Assembly (NCBI GenBank): GCA_905221605.1
Contig: CAJNDS010000343.1
Coordinates: forward strand, 62,001-126,000
DNA from: Symbiodinium natans
Taxonomy: Eukaryota; Sar; Dinophyceae; Suessiales; Symbiodiniaceae
DNA length: 64,000 nucleotides
Direction: 5' to 3'
Below, in pieces: positions 8,855 to 19,780 of the stretch (position 1 is its first letter; every line of letters begins with the position of its first letter). The translations under genes were made by a program, and so were the position numbers. The notes under the pieces are model-generated. The model ran no database searches. It was given only the letters and a program-made list of their open reading frames with translations, and was not told the origin of the DNA.

Positions 8855-9163
8855 CTGCGGCTACATGATGGTGGTTTTGATGATCTGGCATACCCTCGCA
8901 TTTTGCGACCCCCCGCACTGCTCTGCGCTGCTCGAACCACAACTGGGCTTCCTCGACGACTTCGAGTACTGAGTGTGGGGGAAACGTAGACTTTAGGTTC
9001 TCTGTTCTTCTGGTTGCTGCTGGTCGGTGGTTGTGTTTTGTGTTTGTTTTGGTGTGTGTTTGCTTTGGTTTTCGCACCTGCTCCGTTTCACCTCTCGCAT
9101 TGAGATCCCTAAGAATGGCCTACTGCGCCGCTGATGTGGTAAAGAGGCAATGGTCCAAAAAAA
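8855..9163 (+). pseudogene. 5'-truncated retrocopy of the 3' end of the 216-aa gene
   Basis: This segment matches 6885-7190: GGCTACATGATGGTGGTTTT, the terminal GACTTCGAGTACTGAGT, the TTTGGTG-rich 3' UTR, GGCCTACTG...CTGATGT(A/G)GTAAAGAGGC and a final GTCC followed by A8. Only the last 35-40 codons are present and they carry substitutions. 5' truncation plus an A-run at the same position as in the full copy fits a second retroposition of the same transcript. Confidence 0.7.
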
Positions 9164-9199
9164 ATTTGCCTTCTTCCGAAGTTCTTCCGCTCGAATTTC

Positions 9200-9970
9200 A
9201 GCTTCTTCTTATTCTTTTCCTCCTCTCGGCATTATTTTTCTTCTTCTTTTCAACTTCTTTTTTCTTCTTGTCGATCTCCGTCTTTTCCTTCTTCTTCCGT
9301 TTTTTTCGCCTCCGCATTTTGCTCGCAATCCATTCGCTTGCGAACGTTCTCTTTCTTCTGGTGGTTTCTCTTCTTTCACGGCGTTGGATTCTTTCTCATC
9401 TTCTTCTGCCACAATGATCCGCTCCAGCTTCTCATCGCATTGTCTTCTTTTTCCAAACTGCTCAAGTGTTGCTCTGAGTTCGAACAGGTTGCTTCAACGC
9501 AGCTTGACCACCCTCTTTGGGCCGCCGTCCGCAGCTCCAACCTTCATATTGGCAAGCACTTGCTCCGTGAACGATTTTGCGGTTCTTGCTCGTGTGCTTG
9601 TCGGGTCGTTTGGCGGCTTTCAAGCTTGGCCGTTTGCCACCACTCTTTCCTTTTTGTCTGCAAATCTCCACTTAAACGCTCAAGGAGGCTTGAAAACAAC
9701 AAAAATCCACTTGATCTTTGGCTTGGGCTTCGGCGCATTTTCAAGCTGCTTGACCTTTGCCTCCATAAACTTCGGCGCCGGCTTGGCTTTCTTCTTTCTT
9801 TTTGGCATTTCTTTCTACTTCACCGCTGGCTTTTGCTTCTTCTGCGGCGGCTCTTCGGCTTTTGAACTTTCCAGAATTTCCTTCTTCTTCTTCTTCTTCT
9901 TCTTCTTCGACTTTGCCAAAGCCTTATCGAATGGCTTCTTGCTTCACCCTTTCAAATCCTTTTTTTCGAC

Positions 9971-10013
<43 letters not shown>

Positions 10014-10450
10014 CACTGCTTGTTTCGTCTTCACCAGCTTGATCGCTGGCTGCTTGCTTCCTTATCTTCCTCTTTTTCTTTCTCCTCACTTTCTTCCGCT
10101 CGCACTTGCTCGATCCTCTCGATCTGCTCCATTCTCCGAGCTTCTCCACCTTTCTTCATTGCTCCAATTGCTCAGTCCTTTCCATCGTCTCCTTCTGAGC
10201 TTTTCCTCTTCTTCTTCTTTCTTTTCACTTTCTTCAGCATCTGGCTTCTTTTCTTCCTCAACTGGCGCTTCGCCTTCTGGCTTTCTTCAACTTCATCAAT
10301 CTTCAGGCATTACCAACTCTGCCAGCTTAAGCCAAAACGCTGCGGAACGCACGCACATGCACACAAACACTCCAAGCTCATGGTATCCGAGAATCTTCCT
10401 GATTTTCTCGTCAATCTTCTGTTTCTAAAATCTGCAGGATTTTCTCCGTT
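9200..10450 (-). pseudogene. Decayed Lys/Glu/Ser-rich protein gene on the minus strand
   Basis: Reverse-strand reading gives long coding-like stretches broken by single stops and frame changes: an acidic Ser tract (SSD then a run of Ser, from CAG repeats), a Lys run before EILESSKAEE, then AKPAPKFMEAKVKQLENAPK, TRARTAKSFTEQVLANMKVG, SNLFELRATLEQFGKRRQCD and EEDEKESNAVKEEKPPEERE. Composition suggests a nuclear, highly charged protein. The long + strand frame here (435 codons, Phe/Ser/Leu-rich) is best explained as the antisense shadow of this purine-rich minus-strand sequence. At least three in-frame stops, so probably dead unless intron-interrupted. Confidence 0.4.
9880..10012. repeat. Trinucleotide repeats: (CTT)n near 9885-9912 and (CTG)n near 9972-10012
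   Basis: About nine CTT units and about thirteen CTG units. On the minus strand they encode the Lys run and the Ser run of the decayed charged protein. Confidence 0.85.
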
Positions 10451-10457
10451 CCTTTGA

Positions 10458-11720
10458 TCGCTTTGATTTCCAATCCTCGGATTTTCTGTATCCAAAACCG
10501 ATGCTTCCCACACCAAGCCGGGTGGTCGTGGGGGTGCCCAAGAGAGGTGGGGCAGCACCCTTCGAAAGGCAGCAAACCTATCAGGGCAGCTTTATTGCCT
10601 ATCTCCCCGGGAGAAACATCTTAGCAGCCGCTCCAAAGGGTGCTTGACTGAATTGCAATTTTTCACCCAGCTGCCGCCATCGCCCTCTGTGTCTGGAGGG
10701 CTCCATAAAGGGCTCCGTCTGCCTCAGCAGCTCATCAGTATGGACCCAGGCGAGAGCAGGAGGCCCCCGGTAAGCCTGCTCCCTCACATTGTTGTTTTCA
10801 ATTGGCAGGCAAATATGACTTGGTTGTTTCGCGGTTGCACAGCTAGTTTCCTCTGTGATGGAGGGAGGCGATGATGCTACCGGAGCCTCCCTGTGAAGTC
10901 GAAAGGGGCGTGGGCGGTGGGCCGCAGCGCACCTCTCCTCACCTCACCTCACCTCACCGACCTTGGGGGCCCCTGCACCCAGCTCCGAGGTTGAGATTTC
11001 ATCCCCAGCTCCGGCAGCGGTGCGCTCGGTTTGGGGGTAAGCATAACTCCTCATCATCAGCCTCAGAATTTCGCAGAACTGTATAACCATCATAAACACA
11101 ATCAACATCGCCATCACCGTCATAATCGTCACAAGTGAGCAGTCGCTCTTCAAGCGTCACGCAGAATCCTGAGGATGGCGTAGGTGGCCGTGCAAGCTAA
11201 GGGATGATCTGAGAGTTTCGTGTTTCAGGTCCTCCGAAGTCCAGGAATTCTGCCGAGGCAGCCAGCACTGTGTCAGTACATGGCCGCCGGTGGTACTTAA
11301 CAAGGGAGAAGAACTGCAGCATTGTGGGCTTCGAGGTGCGCACTTGCAGGGTTCAGCCATTGTATAGGAGATAAGTCGCAGGCTTTTGCAGCCAAAAGGC
11401 CAAAGAGGACTGCTCATGATGGCAAACCCCAACAAGAAAGCCCGAGTCAGGCTATTTTCTGACAATTCCCAGCCCCAGTCAACAGCATTTCAGGATCGCT
11501 GAGAACCCTCTTCTGGGAGTATCCGAACATCGGAGGGGGTGCGTTCAACGGCCACAAAAAAACAATAGTGCGGGAAGCATGTATTTTTTTAAATGAGGGG
11601 CCATGCCCAGAGGAACCGGAGTCCTCACCCTTCAGTTTCGTCGCCGGCAACGAGCCTGCAGCTTTGCAAACCACGCCGAAACGAAACCTGAAGTCTTGAA
11701 AGCCGCAAAACCCTACACCC
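10458..11720. other. No gene recognised
   Basis: Short frames on both strands only. A CTCAC pentamer repeat lies near 10930-10960 and a degenerate ATC/ATA-rich triplet stretch near 11045-11135. No RNA gene or repeat family recognised. Confidence 0.5.
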
Positions 11721-11741
11721 TCTGTAGCCATTTTGGCCCAG
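11721..11741 (+). other. Relic of the dinoflagellate spliced leader upstream of the CREG-like gene
   Basis: TCTGTAGCCATTTTGGCC followed by CAG matches the spliced leader with two substitutions and one missing A. It ends 45 nt before the ATG at 11787, as expected for the 5' end of a trans-spliced cDNA copied back into the genome. Confidence 0.75.
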
Positions 11742-11786
11742 CTTTCGGAGCTTCCTTGGCGCGTCTTCAAGGCCTCTGTGTTCGCC

Positions 11787-12932
11787 ATGTGGGCTCGGTT
11801 TCTGCCTCTCCTCACTGCTGTGGTGGCACGCACCCCTGAGCAGGTTGCGGAGAACGCTCGGTGGCTGGTCCACGAAGCGTCCTGGGGAACTTTGTCGTCC
11901 CTCGATGCGTCCTCCGAGCCGGTCGGCGACACTTTGTCGTTCTCTGATGGCGCCGTCGGGAATTCTACAGGACGGTTTTTCTTCTACCTCTTGGGTGACT
12001 ACGAAGACAGCTTGCCTGCTGCATTGACGATCAGTCAGGCAGCGCTCAACTCATCTTGCGGGAGCATCGTCCCCACTCGTGCGGAGCATGACCCCGAGGA
12101 TCCCCGATGCGGGCGCTTGACTGCCACGGGCGTGCTAAAGAAGGTCTCTGGCGAGGATGAGGTGCTGGGGAGGGCGGGGCTCTTCGCACGCCATCCTCAG
12201 ATGGCTCACTGGCCCGCTAGCCATGACTTTCGGGTGCATGAGTTGGTGCCTTCGGACATTTGGATCCTGGATGCCTACGGCGGGGGTCAGATCGTCAAGC
12301 TCTTGGATTTTCTCTCAGCCAAGCCGAAGCACACCACGCCGTGGGAGGTTCCCCTTCGCGTCAGCGGCGAGCGGTGGGGCACCCCTCCACCGTTTTCTCG
12401 GCCGGCCCAGCGAGCGAGATGGCTGGTCTACCACAGCCTTTGGGGCACCGTGAGCACCAAGTCGGTTCGCCTGCACGGCGCCCCATGGGGGAATGCACGC
12501 TCAGTGGCCGACGGTGTCGGCGCCAACAGCACGGGCTTGCCGGTGTTGTACCTACCAACGCCTGATCCTACAGCAGTGGATGTCGCTGCCGACAGCCATG
12601 TCACGATATCGCTGACCGAGGCAGCACTTCCGGACCGTGTCAGCCCCAGGGGCATCTGCAATGGGATGGATCCTGAAGACCCCACTTGCGCCCGCATTGC
12701 ACTTACAGGCACACTTCGGGCGCTGACAGGTGACGAGGTGACCCAAGCCGAGGTGAATTTGGGTGCCAGGCATCCCCTTGCACCTTGGTTGGCCCAGGGC
12801 GGTGCCCACACCGGCGGCCAGTATTTCACCATCGACCTGAAAAGCATCACTTTCCTGGACTTCTACGGTGGCCCTGCGAAGGTGACCGTGTCCGAGTATC
12901 TCCGTGCTGTGCCACATGAGATCATGGTTTGA
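11787..12932 (+). CDS. CREG-like secreted protein with two tandem FMN-binding split-barrel domains
   Basis: The ATG at 11787 gives MWARFLPLLTAVVA, a good signal peptide, so I prefer it to frames starting upstream inside the spliced-leader relic. Two CREG-type domains follow. The first (about residues 20-185) has ARWLVHEASWGTLSSL, VGDTLSFSDG, DPEDPRCGRLTATG, ARHPQMAHWPASHDF and WILDAYGGGQIV. The second (about 205-381) has ARWLVYHSLWGTVST, ARSVADG, DPEDPTCARIALTG, ARHPLAPWL and ITFLDFYGGPAKVTVSEYL. CREG proteins (cellular repressor of E1A-stimulated genes) are secreted or lysosomal glycoproteins with a flavin-reductase-like fold that usually binds no FMN; animal members have one domain. The two-domain form, absence of introns and the spliced-leader relic suggest a retrogene of a duplicated protein. 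N-glycosylation sites (NST) occur in both halves. Confidence 0.85.
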   Translation: MWARFLPLLTAVVARTPEQVAENARWLVHEASWGTLSSLDASSEPVGDTLSFSDGAVGNSTGRFFFYLLGDYEDSLPAALTISQAALNSSCGSIVPTRAEHDPEDPRCGRLTATGVLKKVSGEDEVLGRAGLFARHPQMAHWPASHDFRVHELVPSDIWILDAYGGGQIVKLLDFLSAKPKHTTPWEVPLRVSGERWGTPPPFSRPAQRARWLVYHSLWGTVSTKSVRLHGAPWGNARSVADGVGANSTGLPVLYLPTPDPTAVDVAADSHVTISLTEAALPDRVSPRGICNGMDPEDPTCARIALTGTLRALTGDEVTQAEVNLGARHPLAPWLAQGGAHTGGQYFTIDLKSITFLDFYGGPAKVTVSEYLRAVPHEIMV

Positions 12933-15528
12933 GGGTGTGCAGGAGAGGGGGTGCTTGGAGGGCTAGGGGACTTGTAGCAAGAACTGGAAACGAACTGGAG
13001 TAAAATTAACCTTCCGATAGAGGTGTTCCACTTGGAGGACCGAATTTAGGGTTTAGGTTCAGGTCTTAGGGGTTAGTTGTTTTTTTAAATTAACAGGGTT
13101 GGAACCTACTTATAGTAAAGATAGCCTTTATGTAGGGCCAGTGAGGGGATGTCAGTTGTGAACCTCCAACACTCCAAGTAGGCTCTTTTAGAGCGGTATG
13201 CACATGCTTGGAGACCACAGACTTTTACGAGCCGCGCAGAGCAGAACCGCGAGCGGAGATGGCAGTACAGCCCTTGATAGCCCGATCAGAGCCCGATTAA
13301 GAAGCAGTGCCTGTGAATCAAGTGACAGTTTCCATACAATAAACCCTAAACCTTAAACTTTGGGGCTAGGGCTCAGGGACAGTCCTGCTTGAAATTTTAG
13401 CATCCGTCACGGCTGGGAGGCTGTTTGAGCCCCAGTGCCCGTGGGCTGTTTTGGTGCATGCGGTCGCAGGGCATCTGCTCCCCCTGGATTAGGGTTGAGG
13501 CTGTTGCCCTAAGACTTGTATAGGACTTGTAATTCGACCGCTGCATGGCCTAAGGGTAAGTAGGACGCAACACGCCTTTCGTGAGCAGTGGCATGTTGAA
13601 GAAGAAAAGCGTGGCTCTTGTCGTCGTAGCCTTGTATAGCTTTGTCCAAAGACATATACTAACGCTGACTCCGAGACCCTAAGCATGAGTCGCGGCCTTT
13701 GTAAAGTCTGCTGGACAGTCTCTGCTGCTTGAGTTCTTCGTCTCCGAGGTCCCCACAGGTTCTCAACACTTCGACTTGTAGTTGACTCATTCGACTCAAG
13801 ACCACATGCCTCGCCTGGAGAGTCCGAGTGGAGCGCCGAAACCCTTAGAATCCTTCACCATCCGAAGCCAGAGGCGAAAGCCTTAAAACATCCTGGACGA
13901 TCTGTAGGACCTTCTATATGTGCAGTTCTGTCTTTCATCTTCACAAGGTAGCAGCAAACGCTCCGCCCCAGATGTCCTCTGCGAGGGCCACAACTTTGCG
14001 AAGGCCACGAGGTCAACGGCGAGAGACTTTGAGGTTCAGGAGTGTTATCGAGGGGTTCTCGGAGTTAGGATTTATAAAGTTTTGCCTAGTCAACTTGCCA
14101 GGTGTGTCATTCGTCGCGCTTCTTGACTTGGGAATCTTTGGGGCAGAGCGGAACAAGCTAATGCAGACCCCTGAATATTCCTTTCTCTAAGGCGGACTTT
14201 CGGTCATGAGCCCGCACGCAGGGCTACGGCTGCCGCAAGTGAGCACAAGATGCATGCTTGTCGCAGGCTGATGTCCTGGTTCAAGGTTGAAAGTTTCTGG
14301 AGTGCAGGGCTTCGGGGTCTAGGATTCGCTGCAAAGCTCGTCGTTGAAAATGCTTGCAATAGTAGCCGGACTGACAATTTTGCCTGAGTTCCTTCCACAC
14401 CCTGATGCGCCTGAATGCCCAAGCTTCGGTTGTCGTGAAGCCTTACCTGGCTTGTGTGAGGTGAGAGTCCAAACCGAGCTCCACAGGCTACAAGGCCGAA
14501 CGCCTTGAACCTGCCAAGCCTGCATTGACCACTTTCGTCGAAGTTTTGGGCCTCTTTCGCGTGTTTTTTTTGAACTTCTTAATCTCTTCTGTGCAGCTTA
14601 GGATTGCACATACCACTTTTCGTTGAACTTGTGGCTCCTGGTTGCTTAAGCTTCTTTTGGGGGCGGCTTCGGGGCCCTTAGGAGGGAAGGTTCCATGAAA
14701 GGGAGCCTCCAGCTCGCGCCAAGAAGCCCCCTCACCGGCCATAGACCCTTGGAATCTCTACCCTCTTCGGGATTGGGGGGGGGGGGGGGTTGAGTGTTGG
14801 CTCCTGGGGTGCTGTGAGCTTGCGCTTGCCACTCCACTAACTTCATCACGAGCAAGTACTTGCACAGAAGACTCATGAAGTACTGCCTGCCATCAAGGGC
14901 GTTGTGAGCACTTGCATGACAGAACAACACATTCACAGCTGCGTCTCGTGACGTGTACAGGTGTAATTTTGATGGCTGTTTTGATGGAAGGCAATTTTTT
15001 TGATGCGTCGCCGACGCCCAAATTTCCGGATACTTGTCATGTCATTTGTCATGGTATATTGTGTTCGTAGTAGACTACTCTGAGAAATTTCGTGGTGCCT
15101 TTGCTGCATACTTCGGCTAGACTGTCAGTTCTGCTTGCTGGTAAGATGGGCCACGAGTAGGCTTCCCGACAGGCGCGCGACACTCCCCTTGAGCACTTTC
15201 TGTGTAGGCTTGGAGGTTCAAGCTTCAACTTCGGATGATTTTTCCAGAAAACCAGCTGCAACTAGGTAGAGTCTGCAGTTTTCAGTGTCATGTCTAGGCC
15301 GGCGCCAGCGGTGTCCATCGACCGACCCGAGCCAGCTTGGAGGCTCGGAGGCTTAGCTTGCTGACGTCGCAGAATGCAAGAGCATCGTGTTGGTTTCCTC
15401 AGGCGATTCTTCAAGCAGTCTTGTTTTTGGCCCGAAGAGCTTGGATGAGGACGCCTTGCCATCAGGTCTATCAGGTCTGCTTCTTGTCCCTCATCGTCGC
15501 CTCCCGGTGGTTTTCGAAGGCCCCGACC
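12933..15528. other. Long stretch with no convincing gene
   Basis: Degenerate TTTAGGG-like bits occur at 13045-13075 and 13340-13370. Short frames (for example 13918-14190 +) have no recognisable content. A G12 run lies near 14770-14785. Part of 15337-15528 is open in frame with the downstream gene but reads as 5' UTR. Confidence 0.5.
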
Positions 15529-16853
15529 ATGGCTCAGTTTGTGAAGCGAAGCCGCGTGGCCAGCGCGAAGTATGAGTTCTGGCCATCTGATCTGCAACGC
15601 GCGGGTCACACCTCTGTGGAGGTGGAGTCAGATTCCGACTTGGGAAAGCATTTGGAGAAGATTGGCAAGCATGAGGTCTATGGGGTTCACATGGCTCGCA
15701 TGCAGAAGCTACCGTGCAAGTTGATCCCTAGCAGCAAGTTTCGGAACGGAGCAGAACGTTGGTGGTGCCCCATACACCAGGGTGCCTATGGCAAGAAGGC
15801 ACAAGTCGTCAAAGCAGAGAAGACCAAAGTCAGGTGCTGTGATCAGAGCGAAGCCCTGGTGGACTTCGTGCGTTCTTCCGACATCATGGACTTGAACTTG
15901 GTGAAACCCGGTGACGTCAAAGGAGACTCGGACTATTGTGAGCTTGGCATTTGGATTGGCCTAGCCCCTGCTATTGACACCTACAACGAGAAGGCCAAGT
16001 ACTTCTATGCCGGCATCCACGTCCACGCGCGGAAGGAGATCGGAGGCCGCAAGGTCATCGACAAGAACTTCCCAGCTGTTCGCATCAAGGATCAAACGGG
16101 CCGGTTCCCCAATATCCCAAAAGCAGGGATCGTGCTAACCACTCCGGCAGCCTTGGAGTACCTGTACTACATGGAGCACCACTGCCCCGTGAACAACGAC
16201 TTGGGTGTGCAATCGCTTGAATCCCAAGGTGTACCGCGGTCATCGGTGGATCTCACAGCCGTTGTAAGATGCAAGCATTGTGAGGCTTTGCATGAGGACA
16301 TTGGGGATTTCTTCGGTGAGAACTACCACAAGAAGCATCTTTGTGGCAGTTGTGGCCGGGACATCTTCGGCAAAGCTAGCATTGGCAATCCGCTTCAGCT
16401 CTTTCAGCGGCCCTGGCGCCGGGAGATCGTCGGGGGGAAGATTGACCCGCAGAACAGGGAGATTCACATCAAGTCCTCGGAGCACCGACTCATGTGCTGC
16501 TTGGTAACGATCTTGCCATCTTGCTTTAGGGAGAGGGCGAGGCCTCGTGAACTCAAGTGCTTTTTTTACCCTGCATCTCTCTTGTCGACGCTTGTGGCTT
16601 TGTTAGACTCCGAGGTTGGCCATCAACTCCTGCGCTCTTCTGGAGCCGCGATGCTCCGGAGATTTGGGGCATCCACGTGCACGGCTTCAATGCTGAGAAT
16701 GAGCGCGTCATTGACGACACCTATGGCGCAGTCTACGTGGATGGCAAGAAGCTGGATCGCGCCCAGCTCTTCGAAGATATGCTCAACAACAGCTTCTGGA
16801 TGGTGGAGGAAGCTGAAATGGCAGCAGAGGCAGAGGAGTTGGAAGACGACTGA
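15529..16853 (+). CDS. Unknown Cys/His-rich protein, about 390 aa, one intron
   Basis: ATG at 15529 (GACCATGG) starts a frame of good coding quality (MAQFVKRSRVASAKYEFWPS). It fails near 16500 and resumes in another frame. Joining 15529-16493 to 16646-16853 (GT donor, AG acceptor after a pyrimidine-rich stretch, 152-nt intron) reads ...KSSEHRLIRDAPEIWGIHVH and ends at TGA 16853, 390 aa. Notable pieces are a possible zinc ribbon around residues 245-280 (CKHC, then H and HLCGSCG), two IHVH motifs in similar contexts (GIHVHARKE and GIHVHGFNAEN), and an acidic C-terminus (EEAEMAAEAEELEDD). The repeated IHVH blocks hint at two related domains. Family not recognised. The exact splice sites are my choice. 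Confidence 0.6.
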
Positions 16854-17740
16854 TATCTTGCGTCTCGCACGTGAAGTCATGTGACGTGTGCACGCGTATG
16901 AGGTACGGTGCCGGAAGCCGAACCCAACCTCAGTTTTGGTTCTGGGCCAGAGTGACATTGTCCAATAATATAGTTGAAGCGTAGTATATTATGGTACCCT
17001 ATGTGAATTTTGCTTGGATTCCCGTCTGGTGTGTGGCACATTGTTGCATCTGCTGGTGCAGTGGACAGCGAAGCAGCTTTGGCGTTGGTAGCGCCGCAGT
17101 CTGGTGTAGCGTCCACACGATTTCAAACCGACAGTTGCTGGGAGAAAAGGCTGCAGCAAACAGTCTACACCTACAAAACTTGCATGATAGTCTAGTATGC
17201 TGTGCTGAAGCTCGGGGACAATCTGCTGAGTCCACGGAGTTGGAAAGCCACTCAGGACAAGGGTCAAGTTGGCACAGGGTGCGCTTCCTGTGTTGCAAGT
17301 TTTCCAAGTGTGAGGGCTTTGCCGAGCAACTTGCCCTACAAACTGGTCCCTCCTCTCCCAACCGTTCCCTAAACACCCACCATAGCTGGCCTCAAGAGCT
17401 CCGTGCAGATTGAGACTTCGGTGCGGCACTCCTTCAAGATGGGGGGTTGAGGCCGTGGACTTGCAGATGGTTGAGGGTAATCTCTTGTTGCCCTCCGGGT
17501 CCTCTTGATGTTTGCTCATAAAGTCTGGGTAGGCAGGTCCTAGGAAAGGTATGTTTGCGTGGACTGCGGATTGCTATGGATGGCTTCGTCCTTGACCATT
17601 GTCCGGCTCTGGACGGCTTCCATCCTCACCCAGTGCCTCCTGTCGTTAAGATGCAACCGGATAGGCTGCAAACGCTTGGGGCTCTGAGTGTTGCAGTGTC
17701 AGGATCCTGTGCAAGCTCACCGTCCTGAAGAAGCACTTCC
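16854..17740. other. No gene recognised
   Basis: Only short frames on both strands with no domain or coding-like composition. Confidence 0.45.
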
Positions 17741-17741
17741 C

Positions 17742-17996
17742 TAGCCCTAAACCCTAAACCCTAAACCCTAAACCCCAAACCCTAAACCCTAAACCCGAAA
17801 CCCTAAACCCTAAACCCTCAACCCTAAACCCTAAACCCCAAACCCTGGGAGTGAGGTGAAGTCGTTTGCCCATCGCCAGTCGCGACAGGCTCGCAGGATC
17901 TCACTGGCACAGGAGGCAAATCGCGAGGCAACTCAAGGCCCCGTGGGGATGCAGCTCTGTGCGTCGATAGGGTTTAGGATTCAGGGTCCCTAAACC

Positions 17997-18028
<32 letters not shown>

Positions 18029-18030
18029 AC
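17742..18030. repeat. Telomere-like CCCTAAA clusters
   Basis: A CCCTAAA tract (17742-17848) with CCCCAAA, CCCGAAA and CCCTCAA variants, then a second cluster of CCCTCAA units at 17990-18030. Between them is about 140 bp of unique sequence. Confidence 0.85.
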
Positions 18031-18584
18031 TCCAGGGATGGAATCCTCCATCTTGCATATCGCGGCCGGGAGCTGGTGATCCGACTCTTGGGGGCGTGAA
18101 TAGGGGGGATTGCCGCTCTTCCGGTGGGGGGCGGGCGGTGTGGGGTTGGTGGTCGATCTGGGAGCCACGGCCGAGATTGCCGGTAAATTTGCAGCTCGAA
18201 TCCGAAAGCCTTAGCAGACATGCGGGGGACCATATGGTCCATGTGATCCCGCTGAAGGACTCGGACCAATTCACCACAACTCCTGGGGGCTCCGTGCGAA
18301 TCAGCGTGAAGCCTCCAATTCTTCGGATACTGGAAGTTCAGCGTACCTACAACCCTGACTCTTTCTGTGCCCGCATGCCCCCCCAAGTTCTCTAAGTAGG
18401 TCTTGAGTAGACCTTTCTTTGGGGTTACAAGCACCCATGATACCCGAGGGTTCCGGGCCGGTAAAGGGGGGGCGGGGGTCCGGGGGATCGAGTTTGATGC
18501 ACCGTTATTGGAGGCTAAGGCCTGTGAGTTAAAAAGCCGTTGAGCTTTCCCCTGAAACGTCATATTGTTCTTTCGGAGAATCAC
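18012..18584 (-). CDS. Possible hypothetical protein or remnant
   Basis: A 190-codon minus-strand frame with coding-like stretches (GLLKTYLENLGGHAGTERVR, SCGELVRVLQRDHMDHMVPR). Its 3' end runs into CCCTCAA repeat, and part of the + strand is also open. No family recognised; may be a shadow. Confidence 0.2.
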
Positions 18585-19166
18585 CGCCGTCTCTAAACCT
18601 AAATCCTAAAGTCCTAAAGCCGAAGCCCTAAACCCCAAGCGTACATGGAAGGCACTCGGATCACCCCTGATGCATCCTCATGGCCGCATGCTCAGTTGTC
18701 GGCGCATTCTGGTTTAGGGTTTTTTTCGGGTTGAGGGTTTAGGGTTTAGGGTTTCAGGTTTAGGGTTAGGGTTTAGGGTTTAGGGGGTTTAGGGTTTTTG
18801 GGTTAGTTTGTTTTTTAGATTTGCAATTTCTTTTGAGGATTTGGTAGGACTTGGACTTGCAGTGTAGCACACAGCACCCATGCAGCAGACAGCACCAGCC
18901 CCGGGCACAACATCGCTGTTCGTTTGCTGTGGGACTTTCTTCAACATTGTTGAGATTTCGCATGAATGCAAGTGGATGCGCGATTGTCTTCGCATCGTGA
19001 TCATCTTCAACAGTCGCTGCAGCAGGCTGCAGCAGGCTGCAGCCCAAATTAGACCCCCAAACCCCAGGTCTCTTTGAGGACCTTGGCTGCGTGTGCAATT
19101 CAAAGGCTCGCAGTTTTGTTGGCTCAAGAGGGCCCCTGGGTCCGGAGAACCTCGGAGCCTCCCATC

Positions 19167-19496
19167 ATGCGGATTCGTACCCTGAGCCTCCTGAGTCTTC
19201 TGCTATGCTTTCAGATGACCGTTCAGCAGGCCGGGTTTAGGACCACATGCCCAGTGGCGCATGCTCTTCTTCTCTTCGCGTCTGCGTGGTGCGCCAAGAA
19301 AGCCTGTAGTACTACGAGTGTTGCCCCGGTTTCCCCTCCACCAAGCGCCAAACTCGGCTTGTTGCTAAATTTACAAGCTACTGGCAGTATCCGTAGATTC
19401 GTGCACCTGCCCAAACCTCATTTGTTTTATGAGAGGCCGATGATGCGTCTCAACTTGGTGCATGCGCCACCGATCAAAGCCTGCTCCATGAGCTAG
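19167..19496 (+). CDS. Small secretory or plastid-leader-like ORF, copy 1
   Basis: ATG 19167 opens MRIRTLSLLSLLLCFQMTVQ, a clear hydrophobic leader, followed by a Ser/Pro linker and a basic segment, ending at TAG 19494-19496 (109 aa). It could be the first exon of a spliced gene that continues into the next frames. Copy 2 has an extra C in the run near 22060, which shifts this frame, so conservation does not support the whole length. Confidence 0.35.
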   Translation: MRIRTLSLLSLLLCFQMTVQQAGFRTTCPVAHALLLFASAWCAKKACSTTSVAPVSPPPSAKLGLLLNLQATGSIRRFVHLPKPHLFYERPMMRLNLVHAPPIKACSMS

Positions 19497-19780
19497 TGTG
19501 CAATGTCAAGCATCACTTGCTAGAAGTTGCTTTGGCTTTAATGGGGAGCGTCGGTATCGTCGCCTGGTGGTTTTTCAAGAAACTGCGGCGCTGGTGGAAC
19601 AATGGCTATGAGATTCTCACCGATGAGACGCTCCGTCCAGCACTGATTCTCCCCAACAATGCCAGGGCCATGGAAGGTGACAAAGTTGAGTACCTCACTA
19701 CCGATGGGGATTCCCGGCTGTTTCTCACATTGATTGAATTGGTGTTCGGCTCTATCAATCCTAAGCAGCTAAAAGCATGA
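19496..19780 (+). CDS. Small membrane-segment ORF, copy 1
   Basis: The frame is open from before 19496 to TGA 19778-19780. The first ATG is at 19541 (MGSVGIVAWWFFKKLRRWWN, a possible transmembrane anchor with a basic flank), followed by a soluble part (EILTDETLRPALILPNNARA). It abuts the upstream stop (TAGTG) and overlaps the next ATG (ATGATG). Most differences between the two copies are amino-acid changing, so there is no sign of selection. Function unknown. Confidence 0.35.
   Translation: MCNVKHHLLEVALALMGSVGIVAWWFFKKLRRWWNNGYEILTDETLRPALILPNNARAMEGDKVEYLTTDGDSRLFLTLIELVFGSINPKQLKA

Noticed and set aside
9150-10457. 435-codon + strand frame rich in Phe, Ser and Leu
   Set aside because: Antisense of purine-rich minus-strand coding remnants and CTT/CTG repeats; no domain.
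15416-15440. Spliced-leader relic upstream of the 15.5-kb gene
   Set aside because: TTTTGGCCCGAAG is similar, but the 5' half does not match and the gene retains an intron.
19105-19130. Spliced-leader relic upstream of the duplicated small ORFs
   Set aside because: TTGGCTCAAG matches in copy 1 but copy 2 reads CGGCGCAAG and the left half is poor; too weak to list.
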